From NCBI GenBank assembly GCA_017543335.1, contig JAFYGE010000059.1, forward strand, positions 1-59,249: a DNA stretch of 59,249 bases. Reading direction: 5' to 3'. The translations under genes and the position numbers were made by a program. Shown piece by piece: positions 33,283 through 42,169 of the stretch; position 1 is the first letter of the stretch; each line of letters starts with the position of its first letter. Below the pieces are notes generated by a model. That model was not told the origin of the DNA, did no database searches, and saw only the letters and a list, made by a program, of their open reading frames with translations. Source of the DNA: Ruminococcus sp. (lineage in GTDB: Bacteria > Bacillota > Clostridia > Oscillospirales > Ruminococcaceae).

Positions 33283-33289
33283 AACATTT

Positions 33290-33330
33290 AAAGGTCCTCG
33301 TCAAAATAGTACGAGGACCTTATTATCATT
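33290..33330 (+). terminator. carB terminator
   Basis: AAGGTCCTCGT / ACGAGGACCTT stem with a 9-base loop, followed by ATTATCATTT. Confidence 0.8.
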
Positions 33331-33405
33331 TATTGCGATTTTTGATATATAATTTTTATATGCCTATTTAATGGCTATATATCGACAAATGAACATTTGC
33401 TGCGA

Positions 33406-33440
33406 ACACCTGCTTTTTTAAGAAAAGCAGGTGTTTTTTT
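33406..33440 (+). terminator. Second strong terminator without an obvious gene
   Basis: ACACCTGCTTTT / AAAAGCAGGTGT (12 bp) is followed by TTTTTT. It lies 75 bases after the carB terminator. The region 33331-33589 otherwise holds no gene, and I see no clear promoter for the GH9 gene in it, only an ATTGTT/AACAAT inverted repeat at 33510-33527. Confidence 0.75.
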
Positions 33441-33589
33441 GAGCCTAAATGTCATTATTTTACCATTTTTGTCATTAAAGTTATATACCTTTTAACTGCT
33501 TTATTGTATATTGTTATTGAGAACAATGAACCGGATGCCCATAAGGGTAAATTTTATGTGAAAGGTTCACAGATTGAGAGGGAAAGTTT

Positions 33590-36500
33590 ATGAAAAAGCA
33601 CTACTTCAAAAAATGTGCAGCAGCTCTTGCAGCTTGTTCGATAATGGCTTCAGCACTGCCAGTTATCCCAACAGCTGTTTCATTCGCTGCCGGCAACATC
33701 ATCAAAAACTCAACTTTTGAGACTGGCACATCTGGTTGGGGCACTTACAAGGAGACAGGCGGCGTTTGTACTCTTACTACAGACAGCGGCAAGCTCGCAC
33801 TGAATATTTCAAGTGTCGGACAGAAAAACTATTCAGTACAGATGTTCTATGATATTGTACCGCTCTACAAGAACGGCGTTTATCGTCTCAAATACGACAT
33901 TTCATGCTCTACAAACCGTTACGTAGAAGCTATGATCCAGCAGAACGGCGGTACTTATCAGGCTTATACATGGAAGGGCCTCAACGTATCCCCTACACCT
34001 CAGACTGTTGATTATGAGTTCACTATGGAGTACGATACTGACATCATGTCCAAGCTCGTGTTCAACTGCGGTCTTCAGGAAAAGGACGGAACTCTTTCCA
34101 ACCACACTATCTACCTCGATAACGTTTCACTCGAACTCGTTGATGACAGTAAGGTAGACTATTCCGCTAATAAGGCTTTTGAGCCGGATATAAATATAAA
34201 TCAGGTAGGATATAAGCCGGATAGCAAGAAAACTGCTGTTTTCCGCAATGTTTCCGGTCAGAAAGAATTCTCTGTAGTAAACGCTGTTACTAAACAGACC
34301 GTTTATACTGGACCTCTTTCAAGTGCTATCAATAACTCATCAGCTAATGAGACTAACTATCAGGGCGACTTCTCCTCAGTAAAGGAGAATGGTACATATT
34401 ACATCTCATGTGCTGGTCTTGAGGATTCCTATACATTCACTATCGGTGATAAAGTTTATGATAATCTTCTTGATGAGTCCGTAAGAATGCTCTATTTACA
34501 GAGATGCGGAACAAAAATCGAAGATTCCAAGTTCGGTCACCCTGCTTGCCATACAGATATGGCTACAGTTTACGGCACAAACAATAAGATCGATGTAAGC
34601 GGCGGCTGGCACGATGCCGGCGACTACGGAAGATATACTGTAGCTGCTGCTAAGGCTGTTGCAGACCTCCTCTACGCTTACGCTGCTGATCCTTCTGCAT
34701 ATAGCGATAATATCGGCATTCCGGAGAGCAATAACGGAACTCCTGACATACTCGATGAAGTTCGTTACGAGCTTGAATGGATGCTCAAGATGCAGGCTCC
34801 TAACGGCGGTGCATACCACAAGGTAAGCTGTGCAACATTCCCGGCTTACGTTATGCCTCAGGCTGAAACAGATGCTCTTATAGTTACACCTGTTTCTTCA
34901 ACTGCTACTGCTGACTTCTGTGCTTCTATGGCTCTCGCTTACGAGTTCTATAAGAGCGTTGACAGCAATTTCGCTGATAAGTGTCTCACAGCTGCTAAGA
35001 AAGCTTGGGATTACTTACAGGCTAACCCTCAGTTTGATTTCAAGAACCCATCTGATATTGTTACAGGTGAGTACGGCGATAAGACCGATGTTGACGAGCG
35101 TTACTGGGCTGCTGCACAGATGTACAGAGCTACAGGCGACAGCAAGTACCTGAATTCTATCAGCTTTGCTTCATCCGGTATGGACTGGTCAACAGTTGGT
35201 GACTACGGCAATATCGCTATCCTCACAATGAAGGATATAGACAAGAATTCTACTGCATATCAGAATGCTAAAAAGAGCATTATCTATGATGCAGATAAAT
35301 ATCTGAAGAATACAAATAACTCAGCTTACGGCGTTTCTCAGACAAAGTATAACTGGGGCAGCAATATGACTATCGCTAACTCCGGTATCACAATGGCTCT
35401 TGCTTACCAGCTCACAGGCGACAGCAAGTACCTCGACGCTGCTGAGAGTCAGCTCAACTACCTCCTCGGAGTAAATCCGCTCGGAACCTGCTTCGTAACA
35501 GGCTTTGGTACAGTATCCCCTGAGAATCCTCACCACAGACCTTCAATGGCAGTAGGCGGAGCAATGAAGGGTATGCTCGTAGGCGGAGTAAACTCAAGCC
35601 TTGAGGACAGTGCTGCTAAGGCATATTGTGCTGATGCTCCTGCTGCTAAGTGCTATATCGATAACAGCGAGAGCTATTCAACTAACGAGATAACAATTTA
35701 CTGGAACTCACCTCTCACATACCTCCTCTCTGCTACAAGCACAGGAGAAGGCAGCGTTGTAGAGCCTCCTGTTCCTCAGGGATTATGGGGCGATGCTAAC
35801 GTAAGCGGTGAAGTAAAGATGAACGACGCTGTTCTCGTTATGCAGGCTATCGCAAACGCTGATACTTACGGTGTAGGCGGTTCAGACGTAAATGCTCTCA
35901 CTAAGGACGGCGAATTTCTCGCTGACGTTTACGAGCACAATAACGGTGACCTTACTAATATGGATGCTCTTACTATCCAGAAGTACCTCATCCACAGTGT
36001 TACTGAACTTCCTGTATCCTATAAGCAGGGCACTACACCACCTCCTCCGACAACTACAACAGCTGTCATAACTACTACAGACACAACTACAGTAACAACT
36101 GTAGCTACAACAACTAAAAACAATGGTAACAGTATCCCTGACCGTGGAACTCCAATGAATTCAAACGCTACTCTTGTAGCTGACTTCAGAAACGGTCAAC
36201 CCTCTACATTCATGGCTTCAGACGGATGGTCAAATGAATCTGTATTTGACTGCTTCTGGCACAAAGAAAACACTTCTTACAAGGACGGCGTACTTAATTT
36301 AACTATAGATCAGAAACGTTCCGATTCAAAATACCCTCAGTCAGCAAATTTCCCGTATTCAGCAGCTGAATACAGAACGACCAGTTTCTACCACTACGGC
36401 TACTATGAGACTTCTATGCAGGCTATAAAGAATGACGGTGTCGTATCTTCATTCTTCACCTACACAGGTCCTTCCGACAATAACCCTTGGGACGAGATCG

Positions 36501-36847
36501 ATATTGAGGTTCTCGGTAAAGACACAACTAAGGTTCAGTTAAACTACTATACAAACGGTGTTGGCAATCACGAGTTTATGTATGACCTCGGATTCGATGC
36601 TTCTGAGGCATTCCATACATACGGCTTCGATTGGCAGCCTGACCACATCACATGGTATGTTGACGGCAAGGCAGTTTACACTGCTACACAGAATATCCCA
36701 AGCACAGCCGGTAAGATCATGATGAACGTATGGCCTGGTGTCAGCGATCCTAACAAGAATCCTAACACTATCGATTGGCTCAAGCCATTCAACGGCAAAA
36801 CGCCTCTCACAGCCCGCTATCAGTGGGTAACATACAACAAGCAATAA
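33590..36847 (+). CDS. Bifunctional cellulosomal enzyme: CBM4/9-Ig-GH9-dockerin-GH16
   Basis: This 1085-residue secreted enzyme has a signal peptide at 1-33. A CBM4/9-type module covers about 36-185 (NSTFETGTSGWGTY). A GH9-associated Ig-like domain covers about 195-283 (ININQVGYKPDSKKTAVF). The GH9 endoglucanase domain spans about 290-725, with GGWHDAGDYGRY (Asp342 and Asp345), NPHHRPS and the acid Glu in STNEITIYW. A type I dockerin lies at about 733-803 (WGDANVSGEVKMNDAV, LTNMDALTIQKYL), then a Thr/Pro linker. A GH16 domain follows at about 855-1085, with DEIDIEVLG (Glu969, Asp971, Glu973). GH16 of this type cleaves beta-1,3-1,4-glucans, so the protein combines cellulase and lichenase activity with a central dockerin. 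GAGAGGGAAAG precedes the ATG. Confidence 0.93.
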   Translation: MKKHYFKKCAAALAACSIMASALPVIPTAVSFAAGNIIKNSTFETGTSGWGTYKETGGVCTLTTDSGKLALNISSVGQKNYSVQMFYDIVPLYKNGVYRLKYDISCSTNRYVEAMIQQNGGTYQAYTWKGLNVSPTPQTVDYEFTMEYDTDIMSKLVFNCGLQEKDGTLSNHTIYLDNVSLELVDDSKVDYSANKAFEPDININQVGYKPDSKKTAVFRNVSGQKEFSVVNAVTKQTVYTGPLSSAINNSSANETNYQGDFSSVKENGTYYISCAGLEDSYTFTIGDKVYDNLLDESVRMLYLQRCGTKIEDSKFGHPACHTDMATVYGTNNKIDVSGGWHDAGDYGRYTVAAAKAVADLLYAYAADPSAYSDNIGIPESNNGTPDILDEVRYELEWMLKMQAPNGGAYHKVSCATFPAYVMPQAETDALIVTPVSSTATADFCASMALAYEFYKSVDSNFADKCLTAAKKAWDYLQANPQFDFKNPSDIVTGEYGDKTDVDERYWAAAQMYRATGDSKYLNSISFASSGMDWSTVGDYGNIAILTMKDIDKNSTAYQNAKKSIIYDADKYLKNTNNSAYGVSQTKYNWGSNMTIANSGITMALAYQLTGDSKYLDAAESQLNYLLGVNPLGTCFVTGFGTVSPENPHHRPSMAVGGAMKGMLVGGVNSSLEDSAAKAYCADAPAAKCYIDNSESYSTNEITIYWNSPLTYLLSATSTGEGSVVEPPVPQGLWGDANVSGEVKMNDAVLVMQAIANADTYGVGGSDVNALTKDGEFLADVYEHNNGDLTNMDALTIQKYLIHSVTELPVSYKQGTTPPPPTTTTAVITTTDTTTVTTVATTTKNNGNSIPDRGTPMNSNATLVADFRNGQPSTFMASDGWSNESVFDCFWHKENTSYKDGVLNLTIDQKRSDSKYPQSANFPYSAAEYRTTSFYHYGYYETSMQAIKNDGVVSSFFTYTGPSDNNPWDEIDIEVLGKDTTKVQLNYYTNGVGNHEFMYDLGFDASEAFHTYGFDWQPDHITWYVDGKAVYTATQNIPSTAGKIMMNVWPGVSDPNKNPNTIDWLKPFNGKTPLTARYQWVTYNKQ

Positions 36848-37160
36848 GGATAGTCCTCCCAAACGTATCCTGAGTTCACTGGAAAAGTCTTCCCCTAAGA
36901 CTTTTTCAGTGCGGTGCTTGTAATTTGAGAGCACTATTGCTCCCCCAACTAAACCTTGCCAACCAATACTCGTCATAAAGAAAATTTCTCAGCGTCAGAA
37001 AAACTTGAAATGCGTAAGCATTCCTGCGTTTTCCTTCCTTGATAAATTTCCTTTCTGACTTTGCCTTTTTGGCAAAGTTTAATTGGGGGAGCAATAAAAA
37101 AGCTATTTTCTTGACGATGTTTAACAGCATCGTCAAAAAAATATAAATCATCAATTCATT

Positions 37161-37193
37161 GGGCACTGCTTTATGGCAGTGCCGCTTTTTTTT
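37161..37193 (+). terminator. Terminator
   Basis: GGCACTGC-tttatg-GCAGTGCC is followed by GCTTTTTTTT. Confidence 0.9.
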
Positions 37194-37216
37194 ATCTTAT
37201 TTTTATTGATAAACTA

Positions 37217-37245
37217 TTGCAAATATTATGGATTTGTAGTATAAT
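37217..37245 (+). promoter_or_regulatory. Promoter of the YfhO-type gene
   Basis: TTGCAA, a 17-base spacer and TATAAT. Confidence 0.75.
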
Positions 37246-37313
37246 GAAAAATAGTATTATAATCGGGTATTATGGCTGTTTAAAGCCAGACCGGTAAAGA
37301 AGGAGGAACAAAC

Positions 37314-40300
37314 TTGGCTAATTCAAAAGGGGCAGCCGGCTCAAAAAAAGCTGTCCGCACCCGCAGACCAAACCAGTACAGCGGCAAGCCTGCCAGTACC
37401 GCACCAAATGCGTTAGCCGCTAACAGGACCAAGTCGAATTTATGGTTCTGTATACCGGCTTTCATCATCCCATTCCTGCTGACGTTCTTATCTTACATCG
37501 CTTTCGATGTATACCCATTCGGTGAACGTTCAGTACTCACACTTGACCTTAACGGTCAGTACATCTACTACTTTGAACATCTAAGAGACGCTTTCTGGGG
37601 CGACAGCAGTGCTCTTTACAGCTGGAGCCGAAATCTCTCCGGAGGTTTCATGGGAGTCATAGGTTATTACCTTGCCAGCCCATTTACCCTGATAGTCATG
37701 CTCCTGCCAAGGAAAATGATAGTCGAGAGCGTTATGATAATGCAGATGTGCAAAGTCGGTTCAGCCGGAGTTACTTTCTGTATTTACGCTCAGAAATCGA
37801 AACACGTAGCTCCCCTTCCGTCACTCATGTTCTCCACAATGTACTCTATGATGAGCTATGTTGTCATCCAGCTCATTGACCCTATGTGGATAGACGGACC
37901 TATCTTCCTTCCGCTCATAATCCTCGGCGTTGAATATCTCATTAATGACGGAAGAAAGATAAACTATATCATCCCGCTTGCAATTATGTTCGTAGCTAAC
38001 TTCTATATCGGCTTCATGGTCGCTATATTCGTAGCTATATATTTCGTTTACTATCTATTCTTCGGAACAGACAGAAAATTCAATGATATTACTGAGTATG
38101 GCAAGACTATAGGTCTTATGGTAGTTTCAACTATCGTCGTGCTCCTTTGCAGTTTGTTTATGATACTGCCGGTATACAATGCTCTTGCACTCGGTAAATT
38201 CGACTTCTCAGAGCCTGATTACAGCATGAAGCATATGTTCAAGCCTCTGGAGCTCGTTCCATGTATGCTTCCTAACCAGTATTACTCTGTAAACGTTGAC
38301 GAGGGAACTCGTTTCTACGGCAGACCTGAGATATACAGCGGTGTTATGACATTCATCATGCTCCCGCTCTACTTCATGAATAAGAAGATAAAGCTCAACA
38401 AGAAGATCGGTAATGGACTCATGCTCGTAATAATGTTCATGAGTATGTACATCAAGCCTATCAATATGCTCTGGCACGGTGGACAGGACCCTAACTGGCT
38501 CCCTTACAGATATTCTTTCATCGTTTCATTCATCGTTTTAGCTATGGCAGCTGAGCTGTTCTCTAAGCTTGACGGTTATGAGCTTTCATTTGCTGAAGCA
38601 GGTTCAAGCTTCGGTATCATAGCAATTCTCACATTCCTGTTCGTAACTACTATGCCTAAATACGATTATAACCAGAGCAAGTATAAGTACGTTGCTGTAT
38701 GGCCGTATAAGGATACTATGGAACACGGTGCAGATAAGTGGGAAGAAGTATGGCTCGGTACAGTTGCTATAGGTATGGTACTCGCTTGTATCTATACTAT
38801 ATACCTCTTTGCTTACAGCCGTATAAAAAAGAAGAATATCAAAACTATCATGACCTGCTGTGTTGCCGCTGTTATCTTCTTTGAGGGCGGATATAACTGC
38901 TTCGACTCTTTCAGAAAGATATTCAAGGAAGTCGGCAACTCAGATAAGAGCACATATACTGAGATACTCTCCGGAAAAGGCGTTGTCGATGAACTTGAAG
39001 AATACGACGACGGTTTCTATCGTTCTGAAAAGACCTATGACCGTATGGTAAACGATAACCTCGCACTCGGTCTTAAAGGTATATCACATTCAAGCTCTGT
39101 AATGAATACAAGAGCTATCAACTTCATCGAGACTATGGGATACTTCACTCAGAGCTATGAGACAAAGTTTACCGGTACTAACCCTGTTGCAGATTCAATT
39201 CTCGGTATAAAGTACATTCTTGATGACCCTGAAAGACATGGCGGAGACTCAAAAATGCTTGACCACACCTATATCAAGCGTTTCTCTACAACCTATGAAA
39301 AGGATGACGATAAGACCGCCAATGTTGATATTTACGAGAATCCGAATGCACTTTCTATCGGATTCATGGCTGATAAGCAGATAGAACAGCTTCTGTTCCT
39401 CGGAAATGATAATCCGTTCAACAGCATGAACAATTTCCTCAGTGCTATGACCGGAAATACTACTTTCGACGCTTCAAACAATATCACAGACATCAAACAG
39501 TATTATAAGCCAATTGCTGCTGAGGTAACTTTCGACCCTGAGAAAGTCAGACACAGCGATTATATTACAAAAGACCCTAATGACCCTTCTAAACAATACG
39601 TTCACGATTGTTACGATGCAAATGCAAATGCAGGCGACGCTGTTGTAAACGTTCACCTTACTGTTCCTAAGACAGGCGATGTTTATATGCACGTATTCTC
39701 TAATATGAAGAAGCAGTGCAACCTCTGGGTATCTGACAAGAAGGACGCTAACGGTGCATTCTATGGTCATGAGGGATACGGTTCATACTTCAATTCAAAT
39801 ACCGCTCCTATTATTCGTATGGGTCCTTATGAGGAAGGCACAGAGATAGAAGTAAGATTCACAATTCTTGCTTCCGGTGCTAACGGAGAATATCTTGGTT
39901 CAAACGAGTACTTCATGGTAGATAAGAATAACGGTTTCCAGTTCTATTACCTTGATGAAGATGCATTCCAGCAGGATATAGATATACTCAAGCAGAATCA
40001 GTGGGTAATAGATACCGAAAAGTCCAACGACCGCTACCTTGAGGGTAAGGTAACAGCTAAGGACGGACAGGTATTCGTTACATCTATCCCTTACGAGCCG
40101 GGCTGGGAGATCAAAATAGACGGCAAAAAGGTAGATTCATTTATAACTGATGTTGATGATGCGAGATATAAGAACGTCCTTACAAACGAGGACTCAGACG
40201 ATGAAGGAGAGATCATTATCCTCAATGCGATGATAGGTCTCAGACTGTCGCCGGGTGAGCATACTATCACTATGAAGTATACTCCGCCTGGATTCACTAT

Positions 40301-40736
40301 CGGTATATTCACACTGATACTTGGCATAATTATCGTAATAATGTTCTATATCTACGACAGAAAGCATAACCCGATAATCAAGGCAAGACTTGAAGCAAAG
40401 AGAAGAAAGAAGCTCGGACTTCCGGAAGAAGAGCCGGAAGAAGCTCCTAAGAAAAAGAAGAACGTTCAGATAATCAAGTCTAAGGGCGATGTAACAAGCG
40501 ATATATCTGACGAGGCTAAGAAAAAAGCAGAGAAAGCCCGTGAAGAAGCCGAAAAGATAGTAGCTCTGAATGAGGAGCTTCTCGAAAAGGGAAAGGCTTA
40601 TCAGGAAGCTGCTGAAAAGGCAGGCGAAGCAGCTGACGAGGCAAAAAAGGTTGCCGAGGAAACTGCTAAGAAGGTCAATGCTGCTTCAAACAAAAACAAG
40701 GGCAAAAACAATAAGGGAAAGAAAAATAAGAAGTAA
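37314..40736 (+). CDS. YfhO-family multi-pass membrane protein
   Basis: This 1140-residue protein starts at TTG, 7 bases after AAGGAGG, the only start with a good ribosome binding site. The basic N-terminus is followed by about a dozen membrane helices (roughly 45-530) and a large extracellular domain (about 540-985). One more membrane helix lies at about 995-1015, then a long Lys/Ala/Glu coiled-coil tail in the cytoplasm. Motifs such as LTLDLNGQYIYYFEHLRDAFWG, WSRNLSGGFMGVIGYYLASPF and SIPYEPGWEIKIDGKKV are typical of YfhO proteins. Those proteins share the GT-C fold and are linked to glycosylation of wall polymers such as lipoteichoic acid. The tail with its EAEK-type repeats is unusually long. 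Confidence 0.88.
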   Translation: MANSKGAAGSKKAVRTRRPNQYSGKPASTAPNALAANRTKSNLWFCIPAFIIPFLLTFLSYIAFDVYPFGERSVLTLDLNGQYIYYFEHLRDAFWGDSSALYSWSRNLSGGFMGVIGYYLASPFTLIVMLLPRKMIVESVMIMQMCKVGSAGVTFCIYAQKSKHVAPLPSLMFSTMYSMMSYVVIQLIDPMWIDGPIFLPLIILGVEYLINDGRKINYIIPLAIMFVANFYIGFMVAIFVAIYFVYYLFFGTDRKFNDITEYGKTIGLMVVSTIVVLLCSLFMILPVYNALALGKFDFSEPDYSMKHMFKPLELVPCMLPNQYYSVNVDEGTRFYGRPEIYSGVMTFIMLPLYFMNKKIKLNKKIGNGLMLVIMFMSMYIKPINMLWHGGQDPNWLPYRYSFIVSFIVLAMAAELFSKLDGYELSFAEAGSSFGIIAILTFLFVTTMPKYDYNQSKYKYVAVWPYKDTMEHGADKWEEVWLGTVAIGMVLACIYTIYLFAYSRIKKKNIKTIMTCCVAAVIFFEGGYNCFDSFRKIFKEVGNSDKSTYTEILSGKGVVDELEEYDDGFYRSEKTYDRMVNDNLALGLKGISHSSSVMNTRAINFIETMGYFTQSYETKFTGTNPVADSILGIKYILDDPERHGGDSKMLDHTYIKRFSTTYEKDDDKTANVDIYENPNALSIGFMADKQIEQLLFLGNDNPFNSMNNFLSAMTGNTTFDASNNITDIKQYYKPIAAEVTFDPEKVRHSDYITKDPNDPSKQYVHDCYDANANAGDAVVNVHLTVPKTGDVYMHVFSNMKKQCNLWVSDKKDANGAFYGHEGYGSYFNSNTAPIIRMGPYEEGTEIEVRFTILASGANGEYLGSNEYFMVDKNNGFQFYYLDEDAFQQDIDILKQNQWVIDTEKSNDRYLEGKVTAKDGQVFVTSIPYEPGWEIKIDGKKVDSFITDVDDARYKNVLTNEDSDDEGEIIILNAMIGLRLSPGEHTITMKYTPPGFTIGIFTLILGIIIVIMFYIYDRKHNPIIKARLEAKRRKKLGLPEEEPEEAPKKKKNVQIIKSKGDVTSDISDEAKKKAEKAREEAEKIVALNEELLEKGKAYQEAAEKAGEAADEAKKVAEETAKKVNAASNKNKGKNNKGKKNKK

Positions 40737-40744
40737 TTCCTGAT

Positions 40745-40782
40745 TAAAAAAGGCAGACGTGTAATGCGTCTGCCTTTTTAAT
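40745..40782. terminator. Bidirectional terminator
   Basis: A perfect 13-bp stem AAAAAGGCAGACG / CGTCTGCCTTTTT with a TGTAATG loop, between convergent genes. Confidence 0.9.
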
Positions 40783-40800
40783 ATATCAGAATGTTTGCTA

Positions 40801-41952
40801 TTACTTAATAAGTCCACGTCTCATGAGGACGAGGTCGAAAGAATCAAGTACGTTATCAGAGTTGAAGTCAGCTGCTTTCCAGTTTTTCAGTGCTGTATTC
40901 TTATCAGCGAGCAGCCATTTCTGTACAAGAACAAGGTCGGAGATATTGAAACTGCCGTCCATATTCACATCGCCCTTCACGTCCTCAACATGGCTTTCAT
41001 CGAATATCATTTTTGCGTTCTGGAAGAACTGAGTGTTATTAGCTTTATCTATCTGTTCCCATTTATCCTTGCTGCCGTAGAAAGTTATGGTAGCGGAATT
41101 GGAGATGTCAGAGAAAGCGTAGTCCTCGATCTTGCTGAGCTTACCTGAGATCTTGAGGTCGCTGAGTCTGTTACAGTAAGCAAAAGCCATGCTCTCTATG
41201 GTTGTTATGCCTTTGAATTCGGCTGATGTGAGGTTCTCGCAGTAGAAGAATGTGTTGTCGCTGACTTTATCTATATTTGAATGGAATACTATGGAAGTAA
41301 GTTTATTGTTACGAGCAAATGCACTTGATGATACATATTTAACATTAGAAGGAACTTCAACCTTGCCCTCAGCAGTTTTACCGTCTATAAGAGCACCGTT
41401 TATTATTACAAGCGGATCTTTCTTACGCTGAGCGTCCATCCAAGGAGTTTCGTCGAAGCAATTTGAATGTATCTCTACAAAATGACTTGGGAAAGTTACG
41501 TTTTCGAGCTTTTTACACTGTTTAAAAGCGTTCATTTCCATTAATTCAAGGCTATCCGGAAGATTAACAGTAGTGAGGTCGTTACTCATTTCAAATGCAT
41601 AATAACCTATAGTTTTAATAGATTCCGGAAGAGTGATGCTTTTGAGTGAGCTGCACTGGAATGCATATCTTGCAATAGCTGTTACAGGCAGATTTTCTAT
41701 TGTTTCAGGAATTTCAACAGATGTAGCACCTGAAGCACATCCTAATATCTCGATATGGTCGGAATATTTTGCATAGTTAAGCTGACCGGTTGAGCCCTGA
41801 GTGTAGTTGGTATCAGTAGCTGAATAAGCCAGAGCTGTGAACTGATTTTTTGACGCTGCCCCTCTCTGCATTGTCAAAGGAACACCTGCTGTTATGACAG
41901 CAGCCGCTGCTAAAGCAGCCATTCTCGATAAATGTTTTTTTGTCATATTCAT
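40801..41952 (-). CDS. Secreted leucine-rich-repeat (BspA-like) protein with dockerin
   Basis: This 383-residue protein has a signal peptide (about 1-30). A run of BspA-type LRR_5 repeats covers about 60-300 (SVEIPETIENLPVTAIARYAF, LKSITLPESIKTIGYYAF, LTSIVFHSNIDKVSDNTFF). A C-terminal type I dockerin (about 322-383) has two calcium loops, DVNMDGSFNISDLV and DFNSDNVLDSFDLV. There is no enzyme domain, so it probably brings a protein- or glycan-binding surface to a cohesin. ATG 41952 is chosen because GGAGGG lies 7 bases upstream; a further in-frame ATG at 41967 overlaps that site. The dockerin differs from those of the GH9 and GH5 proteins (DVNxDG rather than DANxSG). Confidence 0.88.
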   Translation of the reverse strand: MNMTKKHLSRMAALAAAAVITAGVPLTMQRGAASKNQFTALAYSATDTNYTQGSTGQLNYAKYSDHIEILGCASGATSVEIPETIENLPVTAIARYAFQCSSLKSITLPESIKTIGYYAFEMSNDLTTVNLPDSLELMEMNAFKQCKKLENVTFPSHFVEIHSNCFDETPWMDAQRKKDPLVIINGALIDGKTAEGKVEVPSNVKYVSSSAFARNNKLTSIVFHSNIDKVSDNTFFYCENLTSAEFKGITTIESMAFAYCNRLSDLKISGKLSKIEDYAFSDISNSATITFYGSKDKWEQIDKANNTQFFQNAKMIFDESHVEDVKGDVNMDGSFNISDLVLVQKWLLADKNTALKNWKAADFNSDNVLDSFDLVLMRRGLIK

Positions 41953-42058
41953 AACAAAGCCCTCCATTCTGAAATTTATATTTTCTTTACCTCATCCTGA
42001 TATAGCTGCATTCCTCCCCGTTTTTACGCAATGTTGCAATATTCAGGACGTTGAGTTT

Positions 42059-42087
42059 ATTATATCATAAACTTTTGGACAATACAA
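42059..42087 (-). promoter_or_regulatory. Promoter of the LRR-dockerin gene
   Basis: On the minus strand, TTGTAT, a 17-base spacer and TATAAT about 105 bases upstream. Confidence 0.65.
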
Positions 42088-42102
42088 TACTTTGATATAA
42101 AA

Positions 42103-42136
42103 ATAAAAATCTCTGTACTAAATACAGAGATTTTTA
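42103..42136 (-). terminator. terminator of the AI-2E-type transporter gene
   Basis: AAAAATCTCTGTA / TACAGAGATTTTT perfect stem, followed on the minus strand by ATTTTTAT. Confidence 0.85.
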
Positions 42137-42169
42137 GGAATTTATAATAACAATAAGAATCTGAGGTCA

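Larger units (their letters stand above)
36848..37313 (+). repeat. Inverted-repeat region after the GH9 gene (possible non-autonomous element)
   Basis: No gene is credible here. A hairpin lies at 36878-36910. A 27-base imperfect terminal inverted repeat (36935-36961 against 37069-37095, two mismatches) bounds 161 bases and begins ATTGCTCCCCCAA. Inside it are AATGC-gtaa-GCATT and an ACTTTGCC/GGCAAAGT hairpin. Another hairpin, TTGACGATG/CATCGTCAA, lies at 37111-37136. The promoter of the next gene follows. Confidence 0.6.

Noticed and set aside
33333-33353. TTGCGA and TATAAT after carB as a small-RNA promoter
   Set aside because: The spacer is only 9 bases, too short for a sigma-A promoter.
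37111-37136. Hairpin TTGACGATG/CATCGTCAA as a terminator
   Set aside because: It is followed by A residues, not T residues, on the plus strand, and no minus-strand gene ends there.
36906-37166. 86-codon minus-strand frame in the region after the GH9 gene
   Set aside because: It lies across the inverted-repeat element, has no Shine-Dalgarno and a biased composition.
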